Shown: positions 22,661 through 35,771, counted from the first letter of the stretch. The stretch is 64,000 nt of DNA from Datura wrightii (GCA_035772735.1 JASDFA010000011.1:1116001-1180000), one strand, 5' to 3'. A program made the numbers and translations. Notes: generated by a model from the sequence alone, not told the origin.

Positions 22661-23175
22661 TTTTATTATCTCTTTCTTTTTTCTTTCTCCGAATTATATT
22701 TTTTTTTAAATAGATAATTTATCGAAAATAATTTATTTAGTTTATAAAGATTATATCTTTTTGAGTTGACTATTGAATATAATTTCTTTTTGAGCTGACT
22801 ATTGAAAATAATTTCTTTACCCCAAAAAGACAGGAGTAAGATTTTTATATATTCTACTCTTCTCAAATTTCATCTATGGCATTATATTGAATATGTTAGT
22901 TATTATTATTATACAGTTCCACCACAAAAGTTAGTGATTAACCTAAGTAATAATTAGGGCAGCCCAATACACTAAAGCTGAAGAATCTATTATACGCGAT
23001 CTTATCTTGCATTTCTGCAAGGCTGTTTTCACGGACCCTAAGCAATAATTGGCATTTAAAAAAAAGATAATTGTATAATGACGGATTAAAAAAGGATTAA
23101 GAACCCTAGTTCCAGATCATTCCATGGTGCATGATTGCTCCGACCGAAAGCAATAACAAGGGGTACACTCCCACT

Positions 23176-23420
23176 CTTTCACGTCGTTATCAAACAGAAC
23201 CAATATGACGTGGCTCTTGTCATCATGTCCACGTGTCATCACCACAGCAAATTGGAGGTGAATCCTTAGCTGTCAATGCAGGCCTTTCGACCTCTACGGG
23301 ACCGCTCGCCCACAAATTTTGGTTTGAATTCTTATTACAATACGGTCCAAATAGTAACCGGCTACCTATTATGGCCGGTTCCTAATCCCACATGCAATTT
23401 ACCAATTTCCCAATATAAAT
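23176..23420 (+). promoter_or_regulatory. Core promoter with ACGT boxes for the TIP aquaporin
   Basis: TGACGTGGC (23206-23214) and CCACGTGTC (23229-23237) are G-box/ABRE-type bZIP sites, and CACGTCG (23180-23186) is another ACGT core. TATAAAT at 23414-23420 is 114 bp before the ATG, so transcription probably starts near 23445-23450. ABRE-like boxes suggest, but do not prove, control by abscisic acid or water stress. Confidence 0.5.
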
Positions 23421-23533
23421 CCATGCAAAATTTCCCCTATTTTCATCACTCCACTTACCCTTAGTGACATTGTGTAACACTAGAGAAATTTTTCATTTTC
23501 TCTCTTTTTGTTCCATTTCTTGATTTTCCGGCC

Positions 23534-25664
23534 ATGCCGATCCACCAAATTGCTATTGGAAGCCATGAGGAACTCCGTCATCCAGGGGCGCTCAAGGCAG
23601 CCTTGGCGGAGTTCATCAGTACTCTGATCTTCGTTTTCGCTGGTCAGGGTTCTGGCATGGCTTTCAATAAGATCACGGCCAGTGGTCCCACCACACCCGC
23701 CGGTCTCATCTCCGCCTCTATAGCGCACGCCTTCGGGTTGTTCGTGGCCGTCTCTGTCGGTGCTAACATCTCCGGCGGCCACGTCAACCCGGCCGTTACC
23801 TTCGGCGCTTTCGTTGGTGGAAACATCACTTTGTTCCGTGGGATTCTGTACATCATTGCACAGTTGCTTGGCTCCACTGCTGCCTGCGCCCTCCTTGAAT
23901 TCGCCACCGGTGGCCTGGTAAGCATATTTACATAAATTTTATACTTGTTATGTTTTAATTTATTTATCTTAAGTTTTTTTTAATCATTTAAAAAAAATAT
24001 CTTTCTTTTTAATAACTTTTTAATTTTAATTTTGAAGTGACATAGTTCAAATCATTTAACTTAAGCTCATAATTTTCTTTTTAATTCTTTATCAAGTAAA
24101 AATTAGATATATAAATTAAAATGATGGAAGTATATGTTATTTGAAAGTTATTGCTATATTTGTGTAAGATACTTAAAAATTACGTGTAAACTCGTGACTG
24201 ACCTTTCCAAGAATCCGAGTAATATACACATCTGACTAGACACTTAGATGCATTATTGCATTTAGTTTCGTACCACTTTAGGCTTGGGGTTTTATTATCT
24301 TTTGACTTTTTACACATTTAGAGTCAGTACTCAGTAGGGATATTATAGTCATTTTATACTTTACATGCGTGACTGTGTAATATCTACAACTAACACACAG
24401 TGTGGGGGGAACAATGTGAGATGTAATAAATAATTTATTGTTTTTACTTCCTAATATTAAAACGGATAAGGAATATGATAGGAAGTGACAGAAATATCGA
24501 GCTTTTGCAGCTCTTCTAGGAAGAGTATTTATTTATCCATTCAACCGTTTCTGAAAAGTAGTGAAGGAAAAATTGTCCATGTGGCTAGGTCCTGGTGCCA
24601 AAGGTCATTATCCATGGAAACAGAGGTGGATGTAGGCTTTAAAATATGTAGTATTATATATGTTCGACAGAATTCAGTAGCCATAAAGGGCTTGAGGTTT
24701 AATATATCTATTGACATTTTACAAATTTTAGTGTCAGTAGGGAGAGTATTGTCATTTACTTTACTAATGCTGATTAAAGTGTTAGAAAATACTTATTTAA
24801 GACAACTAATAGTGACAACAAGGGCTTCTTACATATTTTATATAATGCAAATAAATTTGGAACTCACTGATTGGCTGGAAATCTTTTTATATCTCGTTTG
24901 AAATGGACTTATTTTGTCCTCTCGTTATGTAAGATAGTGACATGATGGTGACTATATTTAAAGCAATATGGTGCATTTTTATTTATTTCAATACTATTTA
25001 TGGGAGCCAAATAGTACTACCTAACATTATTTATGTCTGTTAGGTAGCATTGTGCCTCTCTGCTACATATATTTTAAGAATATTCCAATATATACATATT
25101 TCTCTCAAAGTATTTTATATACACTAACATTAGAGTAAAGACAATTTACATTAACTTAACATATTATAATTCTAGTACTACCTGTCATAATAGGTAACTT
25201 AATATGTACATTATGGATGTACAGAATTTAATTAATTTTGATTTTTGTATCGAGATGATACTAAAAATTATCATGATTAAAAATTTATGCAGAGCACAGG
25301 GTCATTTGCATTGTCTGCTGGTGTATCAGTATGGAACGCATTTGTATTCGAGATAGTGATGACCTTCGGTCTTGTTTACACCGTTTATGCAACTGCTGTT
25401 GACCCAAAGAAGGGAGACTTGGGAGTAATTGCACCAATTGCCATCGGTTTCATTGTTGGAGCCAACATTCTAGCTGGTGGGGCTTTTACTGGAGCTTCAA
25501 TGAACCCAGCTGTCTCATTTGGGCCATCTTTGGTTAGCTGGACCTGGACTCACCAATGGGTCTACTGGGCTGGACCACTTATTGGTGGTGGGCTTGCTGG
25601 CTTTATCTATGAATTCATCTTCATCAGCCACTCTCATGAGCAACTCCCAAGTGGAGATTTTTAA
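23534..25664 (+). CDS. TIP1: Tonoplast intrinsic protein, TIP1 class aquaporin
   Basis: Exons 23534-23917 and 25293-25664 join between codons 128 and 129 into a 251-aa protein, the usual TIP length. It should form a six-helix channel for water (and possibly small solutes such as urea or H2O2) in the vacuolar membrane. Both NPA boxes are present: HVNPAVTFG (Asn-Pro-Ala 85-87) and SMNPAVSFG (199-201). His65 in helix 2, Ile in the helix-5 segment IAIGFIVGAN, Ala in loop E and Val202 after the second NPA give the His-Ile-Ala-Val filter of TIP1. The N-terminus MPIHQIAIGSHEELRHPGAL is characteristic of the class. Exon 1 is GC-rich compared with its surroundings. The intron is 1375 bp with non-coding frames only. 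The exact paralogue (TIP1;1, 1;2 or 1;3) is not settled. Confidence 0.93.
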
Positions 25665-26774
25665 GAGATGTGAATTAAAGTTTCACGAACCTGTTGTTTC
25701 ATTTTCACTCTGTAAACTTCTTGCTTGTTGTGCCCTATGTTTAATGGGCACTGTTGAATTGTACTTGTGTATTCGGACGGCTTTTGTTATTTCCCCTTAT
25801 TTATTGTCTTTATTTTGCTGGTGGTAAATAAGGTATTTTGAATTTTCCCTAAAATATTGCAGCCATTTTATTTTCTTGATTTTTTTAAGTTTTTGTATTT
25901 TCCGCTCTCTATATATATAATTGCAAATTTAAATTTTATTTAGCATTTAAGGGTGTAACTTAATAATAAATAAAAGGAATAAAAATCTGATAGTACACTT
26001 CAATTAATATTCATAACTTGGAATATCATCATTTGGAATTATATATCACATGGTTAAATTATGTGATTTTATAGGATCCGGTAGTTAGCAAAACAAAAGG
26101 TCCCTATTAAATTATGTCTATAAAGCAAGGCATTGAGAAAATGTCAATGATCACTCTAGAGTCTAAAGTGGCTTTATATATTAGCAAGACCCTTAGTTAC
26201 TATTGTATCTTTTTACTTTTTTTTTTTTTTTTAACATGGGTATTGAAGCAAAAAAAGAAAGAAAATTATAAAATGGAATTGAATTTTTATCAATAAAGTC
26301 AATGTTCAGATAATCAATTAATTGAACTATTAAAGAAATTTTTAATAACTCAATTGATTGGTTACTTGAATTTTCATCAGTGAAAATTCAATTCTTCGTC
26401 TTATAATCTCATCTTTCCCTCTCTCTTCTCTTACCTAAATTTTTTTTTTTATTTAAATGAACAAATGCTTTTACTAAATGGTAATATATTGCAAAGGAAA
26501 AATAATTTGAGGTACCAAGACTTCACACAATATATAAAACCCGACCATCCAAAGAGAGGGTTTTGTTTTATTCTGCTCTAATATTTGTAATATTTGAATA
26601 ATATAAGTTATATATATTGATAATGAAATTATTATTTTTATATTATGCAATTTTATTTACTAATAGATTATTCATCAATTTGTTAAGTAATAATTAATGT
26701 TATTGTCAATACTTGCGTATAATTACCATGTGAATTATAAGTGGTGTAACTATACTCCTGGTAAATATTTTTCA
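25665..26774. other. TIP 3' UTR and intergenic DNA
   Basis: The first 200 bp or so should be the 3' UTR (AATAAGG-like signal near 25826). The rest is AT-rich with no gene or clear repeat. Confidence 0.45.
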
Positions 26775-26990
26775 CTCGTTTATTTTAGTTGTTAGGATAA
26801 GATTTAAATATTTATTAAGAAAAAATTAATTAAAAAATTATAATTTAATTAATATAAAACCCTATTAATGAATAAAAAAATTTAAAAATATATAATAATT
26901 AATTTTTTATATAAAATAATTTAAATATTAAAAATAAAATTTTTAAAAATATTAATTATTTTTTAAATTAGCAACTAAAATGGAAAACTC
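26775..26990. repeat. Stowaway-like MITE, second family
   Basis: Left end TTATTTTAGTTGTTAGGATA and right end TTAGCAACTAAAATGGAAAAC form inverted repeats over very AT-rich DNA. The same family, with AATTGTTAGGATATGATTTG-type starts, occurs at 51597-51861 and 52565-52822. Confidence 0.55.
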
Positions 26991-27244
26991 TCTAGTCTCT
27001 ATTGATATAGTCATATAAAGTAACATTGACCATTTGGAAGCATTATTGCTCGAAAAGGGCCCTCAATCGGACATACTCTAGTACATTAATGATTATAGAT
27101 GTTATTACCTAATTAATCATTTGTATCCGTGACAGCACAAAGATCAACTAACTTAATTACATAAATTATACTCTCTAATTTCGTTTTAATTACTTGATTG
27201 GTAGATATACTAAAATAAATATTTACTTTAAAATAATTATTTTT

Positions 27245-27447
27245 TTTTGTTTTAAAATAAGTGATGTTTTACAAAGTTAAGAAGACATTAACGATATTTT
27301 TTCAATTTCATTCTTAAAGAGTTACATTTTTTTCGAGATATTTATTAAGGGTAAATAGGTAAAAGTATATTTTTCTTTCTACGAATAGGTAGTTTTCTTA
27401 GGGGGTGTGCTGAAGCCAAAGCACCACTTATTTTGAAATGAATGGAG
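27245..27447. repeat. Stowaway-like MITE, first family, deleted copy
   Basis: Left TTGTTTTAAAATAAGTGATG and right CCACTTATTTTGAAATGAAT end at GGAG, followed by TA. About 200 bp, a shortened copy of the 283-bp element at 3769-4051. Confidence 0.65.
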
Positions 27448-27704
27448 TATTAATGTAGAAATTCAAAAAAATAACTGACCTTTTTTTTGTAATTTTATTT
27501 TCTTTTTAACTCTACCATTAGTACCTAAATCACTCTAGAAGGTGAAAAGAATTACTCATTATTTTATCTTTTTTAAAAAGTATCTACCAATTAATAGAGT
27601 TGTATTAATCAAATTATAACCCCTATTAATTTTTTCTTAAATGATGTGTAAACTTATCCAATCAAGTAAAAAGAAGCGGAGAAAATATTTTATAACCGAT
27701 TATA

Positions 27705-27935
27705 TTAGTACTTGTTTCGTTTTAATTTGATTGTCTAATTTCAATTTAATGCAAATTTTAAAAAAAATTAATTTCATAATTTTAAATTAAGAATATGTGA
27801 AATACATCACAATATTTTTAAATTTTATAATTTTAAAAATATATAAAAAATTAAAATTAAAAAAATTTAAAAAGAATATTCTTTTAAAATGAACTATATA
27901 AAATAAGACAAATAAAAAAAAAAGTATCATAAAGT
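27705..27935. repeat. Probable MITE, AT-rich
   Basis: TACTTGTTTCGTTTTAATTT at the left and AATGAACTATATAAAATAAG...AAAAAAGTA at the right give weak inverted ends. Confidence 0.35.
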
Positions 27936-29710
27936 AGTTTAGTCTCCTGTATAGTTTGTGTCATGTAAGAAGCATTCCTTTAAGAAACTATTAAATATTC
28001 ACAGTCCTTTCGTATTGAATATGTCATAACTTAATAGTTTTCCAAAGCGAAACATATTAAAATTTTAATGAGTGATTATCAGATTTAAATCTATAATTTT
28101 AGAAGTTAATATAATGAAGAAAAAAAATGAGCAGAGTACATTTGAGGCAACAGTTAACAGCTGGAAAAGTACAAATTATTTGTCTTTTAAAGTTTTTTGT
28201 GAGTCTACAGACTACATGTGACATTATTTCTTTGTCAGGTAGACATTTCTGAAATCTGAACCATTTACCCACAGCCACATACACTTTCGGATATTTTTAA
28301 AAAGCTACTTTGTTTTTATCCCCATTTTGTTTCCCTTTCTAAGCATGGTATATTTTTGTCTTTATTGTTGTACTTTTTTTTTCCTTGAAGCGTGAAATAT
28401 ATATATTATTTTTTTAAAAAAAAACAGAGAATTACAAATAAAGTGGCATCTTCTTCCAAAAAAAAAAATGAACAATAGCTTTTTCACAAAAGAATTATAG
28501 AAAGAAAAAAAAACCTCGAGTGAAGTGTTGAGGTTTTGAAAAAATTTAAAACTTTTTTGGGGTGAATTTAGTTGAAATTCAGATTTTTCAAAAATTCAAA
28601 AAAAAATATATATTGCAATTAGTTTTCAAATTACTTGATATGCAGGTACTCAGGTTTCAGAACAGAACATAATTACGTCCCCATTTTTGTTCAAATGTCC
28701 ACATCGGAATATTCATGATGCTTTAACTAGAGGTGGGTTTAATTTTTAAATATAATGAGTTTGAATTTGAAATTTTATCATAGTTTACTTGATTTATTAG
28801 ATGAAATCTTTAATATACATACTTGATCAAGTCTGTAGTAATTGGTTCAGATGAACTCATCGCTAATTTTAAAAAAAAAATGAAATTTTCTTTTATAAAT
28901 TCAAATAGCTAATCAACTCACCTACTCATAATTCTCGCTCCTTCTAATAGTTTTATCGTGAAATTTTGTGTCCTAAATTGACCTCCATTTATGTAAAGCT
29001 GTGGGACATAACAATTTAAATTTTGAAAATACGCGCGCATAAACTCTTCACATTTATAAAGAGAATTAAAACTATTTATTTTTCTTCCAAAATTAACCCC
29101 TTTTATTTTTAAAATTCTTGTCAAACATGAGAAACGTTTTTCCCTAGGGGAAACCTGGAAAACAAAAAAAAAAAGCAACCTCATCCTTTTGCCACCTCTC
29201 ATTGTGTTTCATTGGTAGGAAGAAGATAAGGAGAACGGACTTTTTTCTGAAAAAATTTTTAAAAATTTAAAAGTTATTTCATCGTGATTTTAAATTATAA
29301 TTTAAAGTTAAATTTAAATATGTAAAAATTTCAAAAATTATATAATTTTTTAAATGCTATAATTGAATATGATAGATACCTGTTGAAAGCTAATAAGACG
29401 AATATTATTCATATATTCAGAGAAACAAATTAATGTGCAACCATTTTGACAATTGAAGGTCACGGTCATAAAAAATCTTTGTTAGTATGAAAAGATGCCA
29501 TCAAGGTAATGGAGTATTTTTTTTTTCTTTTTTGCTGCCAAATTTAAGTAAGGAAACTTTTGGAAAGTAGTACTTTTGAGTATTTTTCAATATCCCCAGA
29601 CAATAATAATTTTACTTTCATTCTATAACTTCAAAAAAGTCATATTTATTTTTCTAATATGAAAAATTTTCAAATATGAGGATAATTCATAATTAACCAT
29701 TCGATAAAAA
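27936..29710. other. Intergenic, no gene seen
   Basis: AT-rich. Open frames at 28099-28284 and 28918-29202 (minus) have no recognisable features. Confidence 0.45.
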
Positions 29711-29715
29711 GGTTA

Positions 29716-31049
29716 TGTTACATCCCGTAAATTCTTGATATGTAGATGACTTATTCGCATGTTGGTTAAGAGTTTTAGAATGTCATACATGCTAGAAAAA
29801 GATCCGGGGGAAGACCGGACGAACGCCGCACCGAACCATCGCAGGAAGAGATCGGGCAGACCCCCTCCACGATGGCGCCGTGCCACGGAGGGGGGGGGGG
29901 CTATCCAGGCCTACTATATAAAGCCCCCACTTCGTTTTTTTAAGGAAATTCTCATAAATTTCCAGAGAATAACAGAGAGGACGAAGGAAAACAGAGGGCA
30001 CGAGGATTTTGAAGGAATTTCCTTCCGATTACGCCATTATACGTGGTCCAATCTCCCTTCTTGACTTCCGAGAAATAGCGAGTTTTCGGCCGTTTTTCAA
30101 TAAGTCAAAGTTTGGGCTATATATATATTAAAAGTGATGTTTTCTTCCAGGATATTGTTGAATTTAGTCCTAATTGTTATAAATATGAATGCAGTTGGAG
30201 GAAATAGTGGAGTATTGGTCGAATTACGCCAGTTAGCTGGAAAATCATAAAATAAGGTATGTAAAGCCAGTTTCTTCGGCAAGTTAGTAATTCTAGCTTA
30301 ATAAAATAGAGTAAATTCCAAAAGAGAATTCCAGGAGTCGAGTATTGAGCTTAGTATGAATTCAGTAAGTCTGTTTTGTGTTGTTATGCCATGTTCAGTA
30401 AAAGTCAGTAAATCAGTGCCAGATGGCGAGATATTATTCTACACCCAGTATAGCCCAATATCAGATTTAGTACTTTTCAATACAAGATTCAGAGCAGAGA
30501 ACTAGAGTATAAATATTAGTATTATCAGGATCAATATATTTCCGTACAAATTTCAGTACACAACGTTAAAGTATGTTGTTATCATTCTCAGCTTCAGTTT
30601 ATATGCTATTTGTGATTATTGTTGTTTGTAGAGACTTGATTGTTGTATGTGGGCACCTTTAGAGCTTCCTCACCGCCCCAGGGTTAATAGCTGTGTCGAC
30701 TCGCCAGCCAAAGGGTGAGGATACGTCACTCCAAGTGGTGGCATGCCGTCCGCAGTAGGACGAAGATGGGATGCAGCATTCCCCATAGAAGGCTGATCAG
30801 CAATACCGTATACCCTGTCGAGCGCTTGCGCCCAGAGCACAGATTACAGATACAGATATCAGATACAGTTACAGGAGTCCTCGGGTCTCAGATATAGTTA
30901 TAGTCAGGGGGCCCAGAGAGCCCAAGCTGCATACCCAGGGGGCCGGTAAAGGTGCTCGTAGTTAGTAGGCGAGTGGAGTGACTTTATTTTTGGATGGTTT
31001 GACCCGGGTAGGGGTATATAGATTGCGTGTTGGTTGGCACCTTCCGGCT

Positions 31050-31094
<45 letters not shown>

Positions 31095-31097
31095 GTG

Positions 31098-31146
<49 letters not shown>

Positions 31147-31967
31147 TATTTATTAGATTAATAAATAGCAGGACGCCGCAGTAACAAGTATGACTTCCAC
31201 CTGCTTTTCAGTACAAATAAGCTCATTTTAGATTTCGCCATCCCCGACAGTCTTAGCTATTTTCTGCTATTCAGAACTATCAGTACTATTGCTTATCTTC
31301 AGTTATGTTCAGTTTTTGCTTTGCATACTCGGTACCAGTGGTACTGACGCCCGCTTGGGACGCTGCATTACTTGCCTGTAGGTACTCATAGACGAGGAGT
31401 CTGCCCCTCGTGATTCCGACCAGTACAGAGTCATCAACTCCTGTCATCCGGAGCTTGATATCCAGAGGTTTACTCTATTTTCTTTTGTTGTACAGTACTG
31501 GTAGGCCGGGGCCCTGTCCCGACCATCTTATCAGTATTCTTAGAGGCTTGCACACTGTATTCTCCATGTGGTTAGCTGTACCGGTCGTGTGAGGCCGTGT
31601 GTATGCTTTAGTTGTTTATGTTGGCCGTGTGGGGCCTTATTCAGTTAATAGTTGGTGACCTTGCCGGTCACAGAGTAGTTTAGCTTCTGATTCAGTTTTT
31701 TAGTGAAAATTAGTCAGCATGGTGGCCTTGTCGCCCGCATAGGTTCCCTTATGTTGATATGGTTTTGGTTAGCTGTTGTGGTTGTACAGATGGCTATAGG
31801 CCTAGCCGACCGGGGGCTGTATTTACAGCCGTTATATAGCCCGTTGATTTCATGAATCAGAGTTAGAGCCAGCCAAGCATCAGAAGTACTTAGGCTCAGC
31901 AGTCTAGCAGTTCAGGTCCTAATAAGGCACCAGGTGCCAGTCACACCCCCCAAGGTGGAGCATGACA
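29716..31967 (+). mobile_element. Solo LTR, 2252 bp, with 5-bp target duplication GGTTA
   Basis: Starts TGTTACATCCCGTAAATTC and ends GGTGGAGCATGACA, so it has TG...CA ends. GGTTA stands on both sides (29711-29715 and 31968-31972), a perfect 5-bp target duplication. No internal region, primer site or second LTR is present, so this is a solo LTR left by LTR-LTR recombination. It contains a GC-rich part near 29800-29920 followed by TATATAAAG (about 29914), a plausible LTR promoter, and a compound (TA)n/(TGTA)n microsatellite at 31053-31148. Length and TACATCCCGTA start suggest a Ty3/Gypsy element. All ORFs within it are incidental. Confidence 0.85.
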
Positions 31968-31972
31968 GGTTA

Positions 31973-32009
31973 ACTCTTTCTTCTTCTTCTTCTTCTTTTT
32001 CTTTTTTAA

Positions 32010-32051
<42 letters not shown>
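31973..32051. repeat. Microsatellites (TTC)n and (ATT)n
   Basis: TTCTTC repeats at about 31977-32001 are followed by (ATT)n at about 32010-32051. Confidence 0.85.
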
Positions 32052-32347
32052 TATCTTTTTTGTATTTCTTTGGGGAATGCATAAAGAAAAAGGGAAATTA
32101 GAGAAATATATTCATTTTATTTCTTATAAGTTTATTTGTATTAATAGTCCCTCTTATTTGATCCTTTTTTTTAATTTTTAAAATTTAAATTGTGGAGAAC
32201 ATATTTTCCAGTATGAAAGGACAATATTCTTCATTGGAGAGTTCTAATTCGAGTTCTAAATATATAGTCATTTTTTTATGGAGAGTATTTTATTTGACAT
32301 TTTTCAATGGGAACTGAGATTAACCGAATCCTAATGCAGATATCGAA

Positions 32348-32682
32348 GGGGTCGTTTGGTAGCTGGTTAGAGTTATGCGGGTATTAGTAATGTATAGATT
32401 AATTATGTAAAAATTTATGTATTATTTTATATACAAATTAATTATGCAGAATTTAATTATTCATGTATAAATTATTCCGTCTCCTTTTCTGCATAAGATA
32501 ATATATGAATTCTCTCATAACTTATACCTATATTAATTATATAAATTTTTAAATTATAAATCAAATATTATATTAATTTTATACATAAATAACTTACTTT
32601 CTAACTATTTATTAAATATAATATTATTATATAAATATAATATCTATATAACTCGCTTTTAAACCAGCAACAACCGACCCCC
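32348..32682. repeat. MITE with GGGGTCGTTTGG ends, 335 bp
   Basis: Left GGGGTCGTTTGGTAGCTGG and right CCAGCAACAACCGACCCCC are clear inverted repeats around AT-rich DNA. The family is widespread in plants. No convincing target duplication was seen. Confidence 0.7.
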
Positions 32683-32689
32683 GGTGAAT

Positions 32690-33280
32690 TTGGGAAAACC
32701 ACAAAATCAAGGAAAATCTATAAGGGACCTACACTTGAAGTACGTAGTGGAACGTGATTGTCAAGTGGGTTCAATGTTTCATGCTTGAAAATCATATTGT
32801 CATTTACTACTTCACATGGTGTGGGGCCAAATTTTTAGATTTTTAACTTCAAAGATAAAAAACAGCCTTCTAAATTGTACAAAATGTCTATCTGAATTTC
32901 GATTTCTTTCATCTCCTTTTTTAAAATAATTTTTTAATTTTAATAATTTATGTAGCATATTTAAAACTTTAAGATTAAAATATAATTTTATATATTTTAT
33001 AAAATTCAGATAATAAATTGAAATGAAGGAATTAATAAGTAATCGTTCTTCCTCTCCGAACGTCTTTTTGGCGATGCCAAACACAACTATATTGCAATAG
33101 TGTAATAAATAAAATGTTTATTTACCCCAAAAAACACACACATCTATATTCACACTTTCTTTTCCAATTTACCATCAGTGTCAATGTAATGTTCTAAATA
33201 TTCACACAAATTATATTACATACAATTTTTTAGAAGCGTTTAGAGTAAATTCAAAATTTGATGTTATACTCTGTTGTAAT
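32690..33280. other. Intergenic, no gene seen
   Basis: AT-rich; the 90-codon minus frame at 32812-33084 looks like chance. Confidence 0.4.
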
Positions 33281-33560
33281 CAGCTTTAGCTGCAGAGACG
33301 GATTTAGCAAGATCCGAGGGGTGTCACGTGACACTGTTTCATCAATTTTTTTTACAAAATATGTATAATTAATTAAACGATAAAAGAAATATATTGTATA
33401 AAGTGACACTCCTAGACATAAATGGTAGTATATCTCAGTTGGTTGAGTGTTTCAAATTCTTAGCTAAAATTATGGGTTCTAATCTTTATAGCTTCATTTG
33501 TTATTTTTCTATGTAAAGATGACACTGCTGACCAAAAATCCTGCGCACACCATTGTCTAG
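33281..33560 (+). repeat. Possible SINE-bearing repeat
   Basis: TATATCTCAGTTGGTTGAGTG (33430-33450) resembles a pol III A box and ATGGGTTCTAATCTT (33472-33486) a B box about 35 bp later. It lies within a unit beginning AGAGACGGATTTAGCAAGAT and carrying GTGTCACGTGACAC. Ends are not resolved. Confidence 0.35.
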
Positions 33561-35176
33561 CTGTACAGTTTTGACCTATTGTTGACAATATGATATATAT
33601 ATAATTTAGAAAAAAAACGTTTTAAATTTTGTGTCCAGAACAAATTTATCTAGTGTGTGTAGTTTGCTAGAGGCTATCTTGCCATAATTGGAATTAAATT
33701 CTGGGACTTCGATGGAAATAGAATTGGATCAATGACTAAAGAGTAAATGGGCCGTCAAATTGTGCGAAAACAAATGGGCCCTAAAGGACATGCTGGTGTT
33801 CTGTCCAATCCAAGAGAATACTACTTCACCATTTTTTTCAAGGAGCGAAGTGCACAAATATTCGTTTTCGTGACGGCCATTTAACTTGTATCCACTTTTA
33901 TTTTCGTTATAATTTTATTTATTTTTGAAAATAATTTAGACGTACATGATTAAAGTTAAAAATTTGTATATGATTTCAGTCGTACATGATTAAAGTATAT
34001 GTAAAAATTATTTTTAACCTCAGTTATGTGTGTTTGAATATGATTTGCCAATGATTATCTTTTCTTTAAATTTCAATAATTCAACACTCAAATCAGCTCA
34101 ATTTTGAAAAAACATAAGTTCTATGTATCATAAGAACAAAGCTCAATCATTAATTTGTCAAAATAACAACAAATATAACAAATCAATTTAGCACCCTTTT
34201 AATTTTTTTATTATGTTTTCGCTCAGTCATACATGACTGAAACACGTGTTAAAAATTGATCAAATTTTCAGTCATATATATCTGAATACAAAAGTTAAAA
34301 CAAAAAAAGCGACAAAGAAATATGCACTTTTACCTGAAAGTTATCTGATACTAAATATTCATGTAGAATAAAACACAAAATGGATATTAATTAAATGGAG
34401 CAACAAATATATAATTTAATTTAAAAATATATATTTTTCTGATCCATTTTATAATTTAATTTAATTTAATTGTTATTTACCTACGAAGCCAGTGGAATAT
34501 TAATTAAACAGGTTTACCACCGAAAAGAATATGGTGTAAAATTAAAAAAAAAAATCAAATTAGGGTTGCTACTTTCATGTATTGTTACAAATAAGCCCAT
34601 GAGTCGACATTGGTGCCTAATTTGCACCGAAACTAGTCTATATAACTAGCGCAAGAGATTTCTTTGACAGAGGTTTTATTGTATCATATATCAATTATCG
34701 ATAAAAACTTACTCGTATAATATTTATATTAAATAAATAAATATAAAATATAATATTTTTTTAATATACACATGATTTATCACTTAAACATAGTTTAGTA
34801 AACGAATTTGAATTAGGAATTTGGGAAAAAGGAAATTGAGTCGGATTCTGACAATGGAGTGGGTTAAAATTAATTGAGATGAGTAAAAAATTAAGTGAAA
34901 CAGATATTCAAATATTGTGAATTGTATAACTTAATAATACAACCAATTCGATATTTAAAACTAAATATGTCACCGTTAAGTAATAAGTGCTATAAATAAA
35001 TAAAATATATCACGATAATAATATAAACCCGCACAACTTTTAACAATAAGCATGATTGAATCATTTCTAATAGCTCGATAACATATTCAAAAAAATTTCA
35101 TACTGTATAATGTGATAACAATGAACAAGGAATATCAGCGATGGTCTAGAGTTTTCTTGGCCATTAAAATGACAAA
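33561..35176. other. Intergenic, no gene seen
   Basis: AT-rich. CAGTCGTACATGATTAAAG-like motifs repeat near 33940-33990, but no gene is evident. Confidence 0.4.
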
Positions 35177-35272
35177 CCGACCTTAGCTCAGTTGGTAGAG
35201 CGGAAGACTGTAGTTGGTCAAAAGCCTTGACAGATTATCTTTAGGTCGCTGGTTCGAATCCGGCAGTTAGTA
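35177..35272 (+). tRNA. tRNA-Tyr (GTA) with intron, probably a decaying copy
   Basis: The A box (TAGCTCAGTTGGTAGAGCGG), anticodon GTA in CTGTAG, and T arm (GGTTCGAATCC) are intact. An intron of about 22 nt follows the anticodon-loop G, as in all plant tRNA-Tyr genes. The 3' acceptor strand is AGTTAGT instead of AGGTCGG, breaking three of seven pairs with the 5' CCGACCT. A T-run terminator follows at once. Transcription is likely possible, but processing or charging is doubtful. See the intact copy 595 bp downstream. Confidence 0.75.
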
Positions 35273-35771
35273 TTTTTTCAACTTTTCTCAAATAAAACAG
35301 TTTTTTTTTCTTCTTTAGATAGAAAAATAAAAAATACAAAAGGACAACTTCTGAACTGAACTCTTAAAAAAGCTACAGAAATAACATATCTATTGTGATT
35401 TCATAAGTGGAGACTAGAGAGAAAAAGTATAATTAAATATTACCCCTATTTTATAGTTATGAGGTAGAGAAATTATTTTCTATCGATAATCGATTCAAAA
35501 TACTCTTACAAGCTATTTTAATATTTGCCTACATGTAATCTATGTGTAGAAATATCTCCATCCCTTGCATTAATTTAAAAAGAAACAACTTGGTATTTGC
35601 TACTGACCTTGGAGTGTAAGATGGTGAAGTAATTTGCAGCAAAAATATAGGCACGTTTGGGTTAACTATAGGCCCAAACATATATCTGCAAAAGCCCAAC
35701 TTCACAGATTTTCATCTCGATTATTAGGTGGAAGAACCACAAATAAATTTGCTCAACTCTCTAAGAAGCAA
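35273..35771 (+). repeat. Spacer of a tandem duplication carrying tRNA-Tyr
   Basis: Landmarks shared with 35867-37195: AGAAATATCTCC, TCCCTTGCATT, TTTAAAAAGAAACAAC, GGCCCAAACATATATCTGCA, AAAAGCCCAAC and GATTTTCATCTCGAT. The two units are clearly one duplicated segment. Confidence 0.7.

Noticed and set aside
22474..22713. 79-codon plus frame rich in Ile, Leu and Phe
   Set aside because: Composition is what AT-rich duplicated DNA gives by chance; it overlaps a repeat unit.
23480..23925. Minus-strand frames over TIP exon 1
   Set aside because: Antisense shadows of the GC-rich aquaporin exon.
24485..24901. 138-codon plus frame
   Set aside because: Lies wholly within the TIP intron, lacks a domain, and the flanking exons splice cleanly across it.
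29759..30064. 101-codon plus frame and a minus partner
   Set aside because: Both lie inside the LTR; the arginine/proline-rich run comes from its GC-rich block, not from a gene.
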